64,000 nt of DNA, taken from positions 1 through 64,000 of the forward strand of contig NZ_LGYZ01000131.1 in NCBI RefSeq assembly GCF_001310275.1. The letters run 5' to 3'. Below are positions 35,643-44,854 of the stretch, one piece after another (position 1 is the first letter of the stretch; each line of letters starts with the position of its first letter). Under the pieces are notes generated by a model, which worked only from the letters and a program-made list of their open reading frames with translations, had not been told where the DNA came from and did no database searches. Source of the stretch: Nocardia arizonensis (GTDB lineage: Bacteria > Actinomycetota > Actinomycetes > Mycobacteriales > Mycobacteriaceae). The translations under genes and the position numbers were made by a program.

Positions 35643-36055
35643 AGAGCGTCGGCCGGGCGGCCAGTCCTTTCCGGTGTCTCCGGTTCTGCCTAGCGGCGGT
35701 GTCGCCCTCACCCTGGCTCCCCCGTCACGCGGGTGAGTTCGGATGCGGACATGCCACGTTACCGCGTACGGTCTAGTCGATACATCGCGCAGTTAGGCAG
35801 TTGGTGCGGTTCGTCAAGTAAACGGCCGGGGAACGACGGTGGTTCCCGAGATCCTCGCTCCGGTTTACCCCGAGTCGTCACAATCATGGCACGTTCGGCC
35901 TATGGTGAGCGACGACACAACATCCCGGTGCGAACCGGACCGAGAAGGAGAGCACGCGGCGGAACCCGGGTAGACAGCGAGTAATCCCGCCACAGCGGGT
36001 ACGCAGGCGGAAGCGCGACCCCGCGAACTCCGCGACAGACCAGAGCGCAGGGGGT
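35643..36055. other. Divergent promoter region between ftsH and the next gene
   Basis: No gene is supported in these 413 bases; the open frames are short and unlike proteins. It should hold the ftsH promoter (candidate listed separately) and the promoter of the gene at 36056. Confidence 0.4.
35790..35817 (-). promoter_or_regulatory. Candidate ftsH promoter
   Basis: On the minus strand TTGACG (35817-35812) and TAACTG (35795-35790) are separated by 16 bases. This gives a leader of about 140 bases to the ftsH ATG. Confidence 0.35.
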
Positions 36056-36994
36056 ATGGACATAGTCGAGCTACGGACACCCACAGCGATAGTGCGCCAC
36101 GGGCGCGGACGCCTGATCGTCCTACGCCCCGGCAACGAAGGCGAGCGTGTGCTCGACGTACCGGTCACCGACCTGCTGAAGGTCAGACTCAACCGGCGCG
36201 CCGACGACGCGGTCGTCATCGAGATATATCTGCGCTACCCCACCCCGGTCCTGACCGGCGTGCCCGCGGATCGCACGCCGCTGCCGGTGCTCATCGCCGA
36301 GCACGACGTTCCCGCCGCCGCGCAGATCGTCGAACGGATCAATACCCAGATCATGGCGAGCCGGCGTATCGACGTGGCCGCGCCGGACCTGAATCCGCCC
36401 GCACCGACCTGGGCCAAGAACGGACCGACCCGCGCCGACGTGGATCGCGCGGTGCGCCGGATGTCGCCGCGCCGCGAGGCCGGATCCGCTGTGGCCGCCC
36501 TCAACCGCTACGTCACCGCCGACGAGTACGTGCTGGAGACCGCCATCGCGCAGGCGCATCCGCCCGCCGGTCGCGGCCACGGCCTGCTGGCCGCGACCAC
36601 CGGGCGACTGCTGTTCATCTCCATCGACCCAGCCGACCGCTATGCCCATGAGCTGCCGATTCCGGTGGTGCTGTGGGCCCGCACCACCGAGGGACCGGCT
36701 CCCGGCGAGATCGGCGCGCGCGGTGAATCGGGTATGGACGTGCACGACGGCCATGTCACCCTGCACTTCACCGGCGCCGAGCGCGCCGATACCGACCGGG
36801 TGACCTGCGCGGTTAACTTCGCGGTACGACGCGAGGCCGCCGACGGTGCGGCCGGACCCGCCGACCCCGGGGTCGCTCAGCTGTATTCGGAATGGGAGCT
36901 GCTGGTCGAGCGCCATTCCCTCGGGATGGTCGACGACGCGCAGTTCCAGCGGTACGGACGCGGCATCCTGCGTTCGCTGCCCGACGGCGGCTGA
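36056..36994 (+). CDS. Hypothetical protein, possible PH-like lipid/ligand domain
   Basis: A 312-residue soluble protein not recognised. It has no signal peptide or membrane helix. Residues 1-100 look beta-rich and end in a helix (AAQIVERINTQIM). A Pro-rich linker follows. A second beta-rich half begins near residue 145 (YVTADEYVLETAIAQ, then GLLAATTGRLLFISID). The pattern of a value-setting threshold strand then GLLAATTGRLLF recalls bacterial PH/GRAM-like domains (weak inference). The C-terminal helix VAQLYSEWELLVERHSLG with FQRYGRGIL resembles a short SHOCT-like element. It has a good GGGGG ribosome site. Confidence 0.65.
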   Translation: MDIVELRTPTAIVRHGRGRLIVLRPGNEGERVLDVPVTDLLKVRLNRRADDAVVIEIYLRYPTPVLTGVPADRTPLPVLIAEHDVPAAAQIVERINTQIMASRRIDVAAPDLNPPAPTWAKNGPTRADVDRAVRRMSPRREAGSAVAALNRYVTADEYVLETAIAQAHPPAGRGHGLLAATTGRLLFISIDPADRYAHELPIPVVLWARTTEGPAPGEIGARGESGMDVHDGHVTLHFTGAERADTDRVTCAVNFAVRREAADGAAGPADPGVAQLYSEWELLVERHSLGMVDDAQFQRYGRGILRSLPDGG

Positions 36995-37002
36995 CCCGGC
37001 GG

Positions 37003-37028
37003 CCGACCCGGCGGCGCCGCCGGGTCGG
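37003..37028. terminator. Bidirectional terminator between 36056 gene and DUF1266 gene
   Basis: A perfect 26-base palindrome, arms CCGACCCGGCGGC / GCCGCCGGGTCGG, lies between convergent stop codons. Confidence 0.7.
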
Positions 37029-37029
37029 T

Positions 37030-37851
37030 TCAGTCGCCGTTGAGGCTGATCCGCCGCCACGGACTGGTCGGCCGCAACCACAGCCGCAGCAGTTCCATGC
37101 GCCGGTCGACCCCGCCGTTCTTGAGTTCGGCGAGATCCTCGCACGCCTGCCAGTAGGTCCAGCCCGCCAGATAGGCATCGCCGAACTGTCGCCAGTTCCG
37201 GTACTTGCGCTGCGCGACCGGCAGGGCGCGCGACAGATAACCCCAGGCCGTGTCGGCATCGAGATATCCGGCGGTGAAGGCCATCCGCGCCACCGCGACC
37301 ACCCGCGCCAGATCCCAGGCGTGGATGTCACTCGGCAGCGGCCGGGCCAGATGGTCGGTGAAACCGATCTTGATGGCCTGCGACCAGATGTCGTAGTCGC
37401 GGACCAGCGCCTCCGGATTGTCCATACCGCGGAACGAGCCGACCTGACGCAGGAAGGCGCGGTGCCGGTCGGCGCGCTCGCCGAAACGATCCCGTTCGCT
37501 GGCATTGATGGAGGCCATCACCAGCGGGTGCACCAAGGCGTACAGCGGGGCGTGCATCCCCTCGAGCAACTGCTCCATCGACGCCTTCGCCTCGGTGCCG
37601 TCGGTGATGCCCCAGGCTCCGGTCAGCGTGTCGATGGCGAGTTCGCGCCGGTCACCGAGCGGATGGTCGCGCTCGGGGCCGAGCAGCAGCGCGTCGTGGA
37701 AGGCGTCCCAGCGCGCGGAGTAGAAGCCGCCGAGGGCGAGGGCGCGCAGCTCGTCGTTGGAGATCGCGGCCCCCGACCAGTGATCGGCTTCCCGTTTGTC
37801 GAGTTCTTCGTAGGGGAATGTGGACAACGGGGGTACACCGCGGGCAGGCAT
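37030..37851 (-). CDS. DUF1266-family protein
   Basis: A 273-residue predominantly helical protein of unknown function. The DUF1266 signature is clear in the second half: AWDLARVVAVARMAFTAGYL, then AWGYLSRALPVAQRKYRNW, then QFGDAYLAGWTYW. In E. coli relatives belong to the YbeU/YbeR group. The N-terminal half includes ALGGFYSARWDAFHD. No signal peptide is seen. ATG 37851 is used. Confidence 0.78.
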   Translation of the reverse strand: MPARGVPPLSTFPYEELDKREADHWSGAAISNDELRALALGGFYSARWDAFHDALLLGPERDHPLGDRRELAIDTLTGAWGITDGTEAKASMEQLLEGMHAPLYALVHPLVMASINASERDRFGERADRHRAFLRQVGSFRGMDNPEALVRDYDIWSQAIKIGFTDHLARPLPSDIHAWDLARVVAVARMAFTAGYLDADTAWGYLSRALPVAQRKYRNWRQFGDAYLAGWTYWQACEDLAELKNGGVDRRMELLRLWLRPTSPWRRISLNGD

Positions 37852-37968
37852 GGTTTCGATTGTTCCCCATCGATGTGCGCGGGTCCGGCAGTTGTGTCAA
37901 TCGCCCGCGCGGTCCGGAGATTTTCACACAGTCGCAAACTTGTCCTGCCGTATCGCATAGCCGAGGAC

Positions 37969-37974
37969 TAATCT
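37969..37974 (+). promoter_or_regulatory. -10 box for the leaderless DUF2277 gene
   Basis: TAATCT ends six bases before the ATG at 37981, a near-ideal leaderless promoter. Confidence 0.5.
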
Positions 37975-37980
37975 GCTCGC

Positions 37981-38226
37981 ATGCGTGACAACATCACCCT
38001 CTTGCGTGGTCTCGAACCTGCCGCAACCGAGCAGGAAATCTACGCTGCCGCACTGCAGTACGTGCGCACGGTCGGTGGTGTCTCCGGCCTGAGCACCACA
38101 ACCAAGGCCGCGGTCGACAAGGCGGTCACGGCCATCGCCGCCGCCACCACGCAGCTACTGGCGGATCTGCCGAACCATCCGACGCCCTCCGCCGCGGATT
38201 CGCCGCTGCGCGCGGGTTCGGATTAG
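37981..38226 (+). CDS. DUF2277-like small protein
   Basis: An 81-residue soluble protein. It follows the DUF2277 pattern: N-x-x-L near the start, then GLEPAATEQEIYAAALQYVRTVGG, then helices AAVDKAVTAIAAATTQLL. The N-terminal Cys found in many members is Arg here (MRDNI rather than MCRNI), so any metal or redox role of that Cys is lost. Function is unknown. The promoter appears leaderless. Confidence 0.75.
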   Translation: MRDNITLLRGLEPAATEQEIYAAALQYVRTVGGVSGLSTTTKAAVDKAVTAIAAATTQLLADLPNHPTPSAADSPLRAGSD

Positions 38227-38247
38227 CCCGGGTCCGACACCGCGGAT

Positions 38248-39546
38248 TCAGCCCAGCACGTCGAGTCCGTACGCCTCGACGCAGGCCAGCGCGATCTCGA
38301 GGGGCAGCCCGCGTTGTTCGATGGGATGGCCGAGCAGTTCCTCGATGCGCTGGATCCGGTAGCGCACGGTGTTCTTGTGCACGCCGAGTAGTTTCGCGGT
38401 GCCCTCGGGGCTGCGATGGGCCACCAGATAGGCGTGCAGCGTCTCGCGCAGCCGCGCGGAATTGGCGTCGCGGCCCGCGAGCGCGCGCAGTTCCCGGGTG
38501 ACAAGTCCACGCATGGCCGCCTCGTCGGCGCCCGCCAGGTAGGCGACCTCGATACCGCGGTAGGCGATGACCCGCGAACCGAGGCCGAGCGGTCCCCGTT
38601 CGGCGACCTGACGCGCGGCCACCGCCTCCCGGTGACTGTCGCGGAATCCGGCGACGTGCGGTGCGGGCACACCGAAGGCCACCCGCACCGGCGCCTCGAC
38701 CACTCCGAACGCGACCCGGTCGAGCGCGCCGGGCGCGGCCAGGTCGGCCGCGAGCACCGCGTCGTCGAAACCGGCCCACGCCCACACGCCGGTCGCCCCC
38801 GAGGGCATGGTCAGTACCCGTCCGCTGCCGATCGCACCGGTCAATCGGGTGGCGACCCGGTCGAGCAGGCCGATCATCTCGCCGTCGGCGCCGGGATCGG
38901 TTCCGGGTTCGTCGGTCCACAGCACGAAGGCGAGATGGTACTGCGATAGCCGGTAGCCGAGTCGCGCCGATGCCTGCTCGACATCGATGTCGTCGCCCGC
39001 CAGCACCGCGCGCACGGTTTCGGTGCGCCGGTTCAGCGCCGCGCGCAGCACCCGTTCGCGTTCCTCCATGTAGGTGTCGGTGAGCCGTTCCACCGACATG
39101 CTGATCCATTTGGTGGTGCGGTCGAACAGACGCAACAAGACGGCGCGTTCGATCTCCGGCGGCGCCCGGCGCTGGTCGACCGCATCGGTCATGTAGTCGA
39201 GAACGGCGTCCATGCCGACGTGGTATGTCCGCAACAGCACGCGCAGTTCGAAGCCGCGGCGGGCGATGGTGCGCGCGAGGACGTGCGCCTCCTCCGGCAG
39301 CACGAATTCGAGGCCGTCGGCGGTGAGTCCGCCGAGCATGGTCCTGGCATGGGCTCGGGTGCTCGCGGCCAGGTCACGGCGCATATCACGGTCGGCGAGT
39401 TCGGGTACTTGCGCGATGATGGCGTTGTCGAGGCGGTCGACTACCTGTTCGAGGGTCTCGGTGCGCATGGTCTCGAAGACGTATTCGGCCAGCCAGGTGC
39501 GAACCAGTTCGCTGTCGGCTCCGACCCGTTCCGGTGCCGCGGCCAT
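38248..39546 (-). CDS. PucR/CdaR-type transcriptional regulator
   Basis: A 432-residue regulator. The N-terminal half is helical (about 20-175). A GGDEF-like/RsbRD-type middle region is seen at about 180-330. The C-terminal PucR helix-turn-helix reads LRETLHAYLVAHRSPEGTAKLLGVHKNTVRYRIQRIEELLG in successive segments near 355-410. ATG 39546 follows an AGGGG box; upstream codons in frame overlap the divergent promoter. It lies 175 bases from the divergently transcribed aldehyde dehydrogenase, its likely target. Confidence 0.88.
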   Translation of the reverse strand: MAAAPERVGADSELVRTWLAEYVFETMRTETLEQVVDRLDNAIIAQVPELADRDMRRDLAASTRAHARTMLGGLTADGLEFVLPEEAHVLARTIARRGFELRVLLRTYHVGMDAVLDYMTDAVDQRRAPPEIERAVLLRLFDRTTKWISMSVERLTDTYMEERERVLRAALNRRTETVRAVLAGDDIDVEQASARLGYRLSQYHLAFVLWTDEPGTDPGADGEMIGLLDRVATRLTGAIGSGRVLTMPSGATGVWAWAGFDDAVLAADLAAPGALDRVAFGVVEAPVRVAFGVPAPHVAGFRDSHREAVAARQVAERGPLGLGSRVIAYRGIEVAYLAGADEAAMRGLVTRELRALAGRDANSARLRETLHAYLVAHRSPEGTAKLLGVHKNTVRYRIQRIEELLGHPIEQRGLPLEIALACVEAYGLDVLG

Positions 39547-39721
39547 GGCCGGTACCCCTATCTGTCGCGCGTTTGGTTCCCGAGTACAAGAACTACGAGG
39601 TTCCTTGACATGAGCGGCCAAGAATGTCCACACGGATTGTGCCACGATCATAGAACAGTGAGCTGATTCACAGTGATCGGTTCGCCGCGGTTCACAGCAC
39701 AACGTCAGTGGGAGAACAGCA

Positions 39722-41287
39722 GTGACCAATACCGAGCGGGCGCAAGCCGCCCCCGCCGCCGTAATCGAGGTGCGCAATCCCGGAACCGGGGAGATCGTCG
39801 GCAGCGTGGCCGACCGCAGCGCCGACGACGTCGCCGCCGCCGTGCGCGAATTGCGGCTCTTCCAGCCGGAATGGGAGGCCATCGGACCTGACGGCCGCAA
39901 GGAATGGTTGCTCAAACTCCAGGACTGGCTGATCGACAACACCGAACACCTCGCCGACGTCCTGCAATCGGAGACCTCCAAACCCCGGGCCGACGCACTG
40001 ATCGACCCGTCCTTCGGCGCGGATCTGATCGGCTACTACGCCCGCCGGGCGGCCAAGTTCCTGGCCGACGACCACCCGTCCCCACACAGCCCGCTGGCCA
40101 GGGTCAAGAAGCTGACCACGGTCTATCGGCCGTACCCGGTGGTCGGCGTGATCACGCCGTGGAACTTCCCGCTCGCCATGCCGATCATGGACGTGGCGCC
40201 CGCGCTGGCCGCGGGCGCGGCGGTCATTCTCAAGCCCTCCGAGGTCACGCCGCTCTCGGCGTTGGAACTGGCGCGCGGCTGGGCCGAGATCGGCGCGCCG
40301 CCGGTCTTCACGGTGGTCACCGGCGGCGGCGCGACCGGCGCGGCGGTGGTGGGCAATGCCGACTATATCCAGTTCACCGGTTCGACGGCGACCGGCCGCA
40401 AGATCGCCGCGGCCTGCGTGGACCGGTTGATCCCCTACAGCCTCGAACTCGGCGGCAAGGATCCGGCCATCGTGCTGGCCGACGCCGATCTCGACCGCGC
40501 CGCGCACGGCATCGCCTTCGGCGGCATGTTCAACGCGGGTCAGGTGTGCATCTCGGTCGAGCGGGTCTACGTCGAGGCACCGGTCTACGACGAATTCGTC
40601 GCCAAGCTCACCGCCGATGTGCGGGCGCTGCGCCAGGGCATCGACGGCCGCGGCCTCAACCACGACGTGGGCGCGTTGGCCAACGAGAACCAGGTAGCCA
40701 TCGTGCAGCGACACGTGGACGAGGCCGTCGCGGCCGGGGCCAAGGTGCTCACCGGCGGTAAGCGCACCGGTCAGGGCACCTTCTTCGAGCCGACCGTGCT
40801 GGTCGACGTCGACCACGGCATGTCGTGTGTGGCCGAGGAGACCTTCGGGCCGACCCTGCCGGTCATGAAGGTGGCCGACGAGGCCGAGGCCATCCGATTG
40901 GCCAACGACTCGATCTACGGTCTATCGGCTTCGGTCTGGACCGGCGACAAGGAGCGCGGCGAGCGCGTCGCGCGGCAACTGAACGCGGGCGCGGTCAATA
41001 TCAATGACGTCTTCGCCAACCTGTTCTCCTACGCGCTGCCGATGGGCGGCTGGGGACAGTCCGGCGTCGGCGCGCGCTGGGGCGGGGCGAACGGCGTGCG
41101 AAAGTATTGCCGCCAGCAGGCCATCACCAAACCGATCCTGCCGACGCAGCAGCGGGAACTGTTCTGGTACCCGGTCAAACCGTCGAACCTGCTCGTGGCA
41201 CTCGGCGCCATGCGCGCGGCCGGTGCGCGCGGCCTGCGCCGGGTGGATCTGCCCGCGCTGCGCAAGTTGACCAGGGACCGCAAGTGA
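39722..41287 (+). CDS. NAD(P)-dependent aldehyde dehydrogenase
   Basis: A 521-residue oxidoreductase converting an aldehyde to its acid. The catalytic residues are Glu242 (LELGGKDP) and Cys276 (NAGQVCISVERV). The cofactor motifs are TPWNFPLAMP (145-154) and FTGSTATGRKI (218-228). A 45-residue C-terminal extension (ELFWYPVKPSNLL and on) is characteristic of a subgroup paired with SDR enzymes. GTG 39722 has a GGAG box. It overlaps the SDR gene by four bases, suggesting successive alcohol and aldehyde oxidation (inference). Confidence 0.93.
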   Translation: MTNTERAQAAPAAVIEVRNPGTGEIVGSVADRSADDVAAAVRELRLFQPEWEAIGPDGRKEWLLKLQDWLIDNTEHLADVLQSETSKPRADALIDPSFGADLIGYYARRAAKFLADDHPSPHSPLARVKKLTTVYRPYPVVGVITPWNFPLAMPIMDVAPALAAGAAVILKPSEVTPLSALELARGWAEIGAPPVFTVVTGGGATGAAVVGNADYIQFTGSTATGRKIAAACVDRLIPYSLELGGKDPAIVLADADLDRAAHGIAFGGMFNAGQVCISVERVYVEAPVYDEFVAKLTADVRALRQGIDGRGLNHDVGALANENQVAIVQRHVDEAVAAGAKVLTGGKRTGQGTFFEPTVLVDVDHGMSCVAEETFGPTLPVMKVADEAEAIRLANDSIYGLSASVWTGDKERGERVARQLNAGAVNINDVFANLFSYALPMGGWGQSGVGARWGGANGVRKYCRQQAITKPILPTQQRELFWYPVKPSNLLVALGAMRAAGARGLRRVDLPALRKLTRDRK

Positions 41288-42117
41288 GCGCCGCGGATCG
41301 GGTGGCGGGCAAGGTCGTCGTCATCACCGGCGGCGCGCGCGGTATCGGGTTGGCCACCGCGACCACATTGCACGGTCTCGGCGCCCGCGTCGCCATCGGC
41401 GACATCGACGAGACCACCGTCAAGGAATCCGGGACGGCGCGCGATTTCGAGTTCTACGGCCGCCTCGATGTCACCGACGCCGCCTCCTTCGAATCCTTCC
41501 TGGACGAGGTGGAGCGCACGGTCGGCCCGGTCGACGTGCTGATCAACAATGCGGGCATCATGCCGACCGGCAAACTGGTCGAGGAACCCGACGCGATCAC
41601 CCGCCGAATTCTCGACATCAATGTCTACGGCGTGATTCTCGGGTCCAAGCTCGCACTGGCCAGGATGCTGCCGCGACGAAGCGGGCATGTCATAAACATC
41701 GCCTCGCTCGCGGGCGAGAGCCACATTCCCGGACTCGCCACCTACAACGCCAGCAAACACGCGGTCCTCGGATTCTCCGACACCCTGCGCGAGGAATACC
41801 GGGGCACCGGCGTGCACATCTCCTCGGTGCTGCCGACGCTCACGAATACCGAATTGGGTTCGGGGGTGACCGCGCCGAGGATCATGCGCGCGGCCGAACC
41901 CGAGGAGGTCGCCGCGGCGATCGTCGGACTGATCCGCGCGCCGAAGTCGAAGGTCAGGGTGACGCGGGTGGCGGGTGTCATCTCGCGGACGGTCGGGTTC
42001 CTGCCGGAGTCGCTCGGCGATGCGATCGCCCGCGGACTCGGCGCGGGTCACGCCTTCCTCGACGATGTCGACACCGAACGACGCCGGGCATACGAGGAGC
42101 GGGCCCGCGGTCGCTGA
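41284..42117 (+). CDS. Short-chain dehydrogenase/reductase
   Basis: A 277-residue classical SDR. The cofactor motif is TGGARGIG near 15-22. NNAG is at 88-91, and the catalytic Ser141, Tyr154 and Lys158 are all present (NIASLAG, then ATYNASKHAV). The C-terminal part (about 220-277), with RVAGVISRTVGFLPESLG, is a longer variable domain seen in mycobacterial lipid-related SDRs. The GTG start overlaps the aldehyde dehydrogenase stop. Confidence 0.92.
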   Translation: MSAADRVAGKVVVITGGARGIGLATATTLHGLGARVAIGDIDETTVKESGTARDFEFYGRLDVTDAASFESFLDEVERTVGPVDVLINNAGIMPTGKLVEEPDAITRRILDINVYGVILGSKLALARMLPRRSGHVINIASLAGESHIPGLATYNASKHAVLGFSDTLREEYRGTGVHISSVLPTLTNTELGSGVTAPRIMRAAEPEEVAAAIVGLIRAPKSKVRVTRVAGVISRTVGFLPESLGDAIARGLGAGHAFLDDVDTERRRAYEERARGR

Positions 42118-42133
42118 TCGCGCACCCGCAGCA

Positions 42134-42165
42134 CGAGGGCGCCGGAGTCGACTCCGGCGCCCTCG
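42134..42165 (+). terminator. Terminator of the aldehyde dehydrogenase/SDR operon
   Basis: A perfect 32-base palindrome, with arms CGAGGGCGCCGGAGTC and GACTCCGGCGCCCTCG, starts 17 bases after the SDR stop. Confidence 0.8.
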
Positions 42166-42231
42166 TCGTATGCGCCGCGGGCCGTGTCGTGACCGGCGGC
42201 TCGAGCATCTGCCCGATGACTCAAACCGATC

Positions 42232-42247
42232 TGTGACTAATATCACA
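42232..42247. promoter_or_regulatory. CRP/GlxR-like binding site
   Basis: TGTGA-CTAATA-TCACA has perfect half-sites and spacing for the CRP family (TGTGA-N6-TCACA). The nearest downstream gene is the LysR regulator, 313 bases away. Confidence 0.5.
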
Positions 42248-42559
42248 CAACTGCCGCGAGATATCGCTCACAAAACATCCGACCAATTCTCCGGCGGATC
42301 ACCGAGCCGCCGATCCCATCGGACGCAACCCTTACGCGAACGCGAAGTAACACACATATTCGCTGGTCAAGCGACCATCAATTCGGATCGCGCCCCGAAG
42401 ACGCCTGGATGCCGAAGATTAGCCCCGACGGTGATGCAGAGGACCGACGCAAGCAATATGCTGGGTCTAACAAACCTGTCGACTGTTTCTTGACCACTAT
42501 TCGAACTTTTCGGCCTGATTAGGCTGGAAATTCCCGACCAATTCTGATAGCAAGGGGCT

Positions 42560-43438
42560 ATGGACCCGCACTTGCGCGACCTGCGGTATTTCGTCGCCGT
42601 CGCTGAGGAACTGCATTTCACCAACGCCGCCCAGCGGCTGCATATCGCTCAACCCACCCTGTCGCGTCAGATTCGTCAGCTGGAACGCCAGCTCGACGTG
42701 GTCCTGTTCGACCGCAATCAGCGCAGCGTCGCCCTGACCGTCGCGGGCAAAGAACTGCTCGAGGGCGCGCGGAAGATCCTGGAGCTCTGGGAAGTCACCA
42801 ATGTCTCGCTCCAGGAAGCGGGTGAGGTGCTGCGCGTCGGCATCCAGTCCGCTCTCGGCCGCGGACTGCTCAATGATCTGGAGAGCGCGAGCGGCCACCG
42901 GCTGGCCCTGCACGCCGCGTCATGGACCGACCCGTCGAGCGGTCTCGCGGGCCGCCAGGCCGATCTGGCCCTGGTCTGGTTGCCACTACCCGACCCCAAC
43001 CGCTATCGCTGGCAGGTCTTACGCAGCGAATCGCGCTGGGTGCTGCTGCCGGAGAACCATCCGCTGGCCGATCAGGAGACCATCGACTTCACCGACCTGC
43101 TCGACGAGCCGTTCATCGCGCTGCCGTCGGAAGCGGGCGCCGTGCGTGACTTCTGGCTGGGCAACGACGGACGCAACGGCCGCGCCCCGAAGATCGGCGC
43201 GGAGGCCGCGACCCCCGAGGACAAACTCGAGGCCGTCAGCCTGGGTCTCGGGGTGTGCCTGCTGGCCGAGAACAATGTGCCGATGTACCGCTGGCCGGGG
43301 CTGACCGCGCGACCGGTCACCGGACTCGCGCCGTGTGAACTCGCGGTGGCATGGCGGGCCGACGACTCCCGCCCGACCATACTCGAATTCGCCGGACGCG
43401 CCGTCGACGGCGGTTTCAGCGCCACGACCCCGAACTGA
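42560..43438 (+). CDS. LysR-family transcriptional regulator
   Basis: A 292-residue regulator. The winged helix-turn-helix is at 1-65 (DLRYFVAVAEELHFTNAAQ, then LHIAQPTLSRQIRQLE). A periplasmic-binding-like effector domain follows from about residue 90 (LRVGIQSALGRGLL). The second effector lobe is complete (LVWLPLPDP, EAVSLGLGVCLLAEN). The ATG has an AAGGGG box. No divergent partner gene is present, because the SDR gene upstream runs in the same direction. The target could be the convergent amidase-like gene or be elsewhere. Confidence 0.92.
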   Translation: MDPHLRDLRYFVAVAEELHFTNAAQRLHIAQPTLSRQIRQLERQLDVVLFDRNQRSVALTVAGKELLEGARKILELWEVTNVSLQEAGEVLRVGIQSALGRGLLNDLESASGHRLALHAASWTDPSSGLAGRQADLALVWLPLPDPNRYRWQVLRSESRWVLLPENHPLADQETIDFTDLLDEPFIALPSEAGAVRDFWLGNDGRNGRAPKIGAEAATPEDKLEAVSLGLGVCLLAENNVPMYRWPGLTARPVTGLAPCELAVAWRADDSRPTILEFAGRAVDGGFSATTPN

Positions 43439-43456
43439 CCGATCCGGGCGGCGGCG

Positions 43457-44854
43457 TCACGGCGCGACGCGCCGCCACGGCCTGCGCCGCTCCATCTGGG
43501 CTGCCAGTCGCAGCAGGGTGGCTTCGGCTCCGGGCGGTCCGGCGAGCTGGGCCGCCACCGGTGTGGCCGAACGGGAATGCATACCCATCGGAATCGAGGC
43601 GGCGGGCCAGCCGACCAGGTTCCATATCGGGGTGAAGGGGGTGAATCGCGCGATGGCGAGAAGATCGGTGAGCCTGCCTCGGGCGCTGTGGGTGCGGGCG
43701 CGGGGCGGCGGGGCGGCCAGCGTCGGTGTGATCACGACGTCGTAGCGGTCGAAGAATTCCAGTAACCGCGCTTCGATGCGGTCGATCTGCGCGGGTCGTA
43801 CCAGGCGGAGCCGTTGTACCGATCTGCCGACCGCCAGATGGCGGCGGGTTCTCGGCTGCAATAGTCGTTCCAGCTGTTCGAACAGGTCCTCACCGGGTAG
43901 CTCCGCCGTGTACCAGCGTAGGAGCGAGGCGAAGGCGGCGGCACCGTAGGGTAGCTCGGCCGGTTCTACCAGATGGCCCTCCGCCGCGGCGGCCCCCGCC
44001 GCCGACCGGGCCGCCGCGCTCCACTGCCGGTCGACTCTGAAGATCGGATGCGGCGGATCGATGGCGAGGGCGATACGTAGTCGTCCGGGCGGATCGATAT
44101 CCGCCAGATCGGGCCGGGCGGCGAGCACCGACAGCGCGAGCGCGGCATCGGCCACCGAGGTCGCGACGACCCCGTTCTCGGCCAGCCCGCCCCACCCGTG
44201 GGCCCCGATCTGCGCGGGCACCGTGTATCTGCCCGGTTTGATGCCGAAGACCCCGCAGCAGGCCGCCCCGATACGCACCGCGCCCAAACCGTCGACCGCG
44301 TGCGCGACGGGCACCGCGCCCGCCGCCACCGCCGCCGCGGCGGCCCCGCTGCCGCGATGGCGATTCCACGGATTGCGCGTCGGCGACGCCGCGCCGTCGG
44401 CCATCGGCCACAAACCGAATTCGGAGGTGGTGGTGATACCCGTGATCACCGCGCCCGCCGCGCGCAGGCGGCGCACCACCGGGTGGTCGGCGACCGCGGG
44501 CACGGTGGTGGTGGCCGCCGACCCGCACAGCGTCGGCTCCCCCGCCACCGCGACCGTGTCCTCGACCGCGACCGGAACGCCCGCCAGTGGCAGCACGTCC
44601 AGATCGGAACGCTGTTCGAGCGCGGCGGCCTCGGCACGGGCGCGTTCGGCGCGCACCACGCTGAACGCGTTGATCTTCCGGTCACGGCCGATGATGCGGG
44701 TCACCGCCTCGGCCACGGTCTCCGAGGGCGTGCGGGCGCCGTCGTGCACCGACGCGGCAATGGCGGCGGCGCTGCGGTCGTTCGGGTCGGGTACTCCGGT
44801 TTCCGGCGCGCAATCCGAAGCGCGCGCCCGGGTCGCGGCCCTCGGCGTGTTCAT
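43457..44854 (-). CDS. Amidase-signature protein lacking the catalytic triad
   Basis: A 465-residue protein with clear amidase-signature fold (LAGVPVAVEDTVAVAGEPTL, then TSEFGLWPMADGAASPTRNPW, then AACCGVFGIKPG). The Ser-cisSer-Lys triad is absent. The usual Lys is Glu98, the first Ser of the GGSSGG loop is Gly168, and the nucleophile Ser in the GGS-I/V-R loop is Ala192. It should therefore be catalytically dead and may bind a ligand or partner. The start is uncertain: ATG 44854 matches the family, but the frame stays open to 45301 and ATG 45235 has a GGGGG box. That start would add a 127-residue low-complexity tail. It is divergent from the kinase pair. Confidence 0.8.
   Translation of the reverse strand: MNTPRAATRARASDCAPETGVPDPNDRSAAAIAASVHDGARTPSETVAEAVTRIIGRDRKINAFSVVRAERARAEAAALEQRSDLDVLPLAGVPVAVEDTVAVAGEPTLCGSAATTTVPAVADHPVVRRLRAAGAVITGITTTSEFGLWPMADGAASPTRNPWNRHRGSGAAAAAVAAGAVPVAHAVDGLGAVRIGAACCGVFGIKPGRYTVPAQIGAHGWGGLAENGVVATSVADAALALSVLAARPDLADIDPPGRLRIALAIDPPHPIFRVDRQWSAAARSAAGAAAAEGHLVEPAELPYGAAAFASLLRWYTAELPGEDLFEQLERLLQPRTRRHLAVGRSVQRLRLVRPAQIDRIEARLLEFFDRYDVVITPTLAAPPPRARTHSARGRLTDLLAIARFTPFTPIWNLVGWPAASIPMGMHSRSATPVAAQLAGPPGAEATLLRLAAQMERRRPWRRVAP

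Larger units (their letters stand above)
42118..42559. other. AT-richer intergenic region with terminator and CRP-like site
   Basis: No gene is supported in these 442 bases. They hold the SDR terminator, a perfect TGTGA-N6-TCACA site and the LysR gene promoter. The A+T content is visibly higher than in neighbours, which could make it an Lsr2 target. Confidence 0.45.

Noticed and set aside
35733..35984. An 83-codon open frame in the ftsH upstream region
   Set aside because: No ribosome site, no homology and a composition unlike neighbouring proteins; the region looks like promoter DNA.
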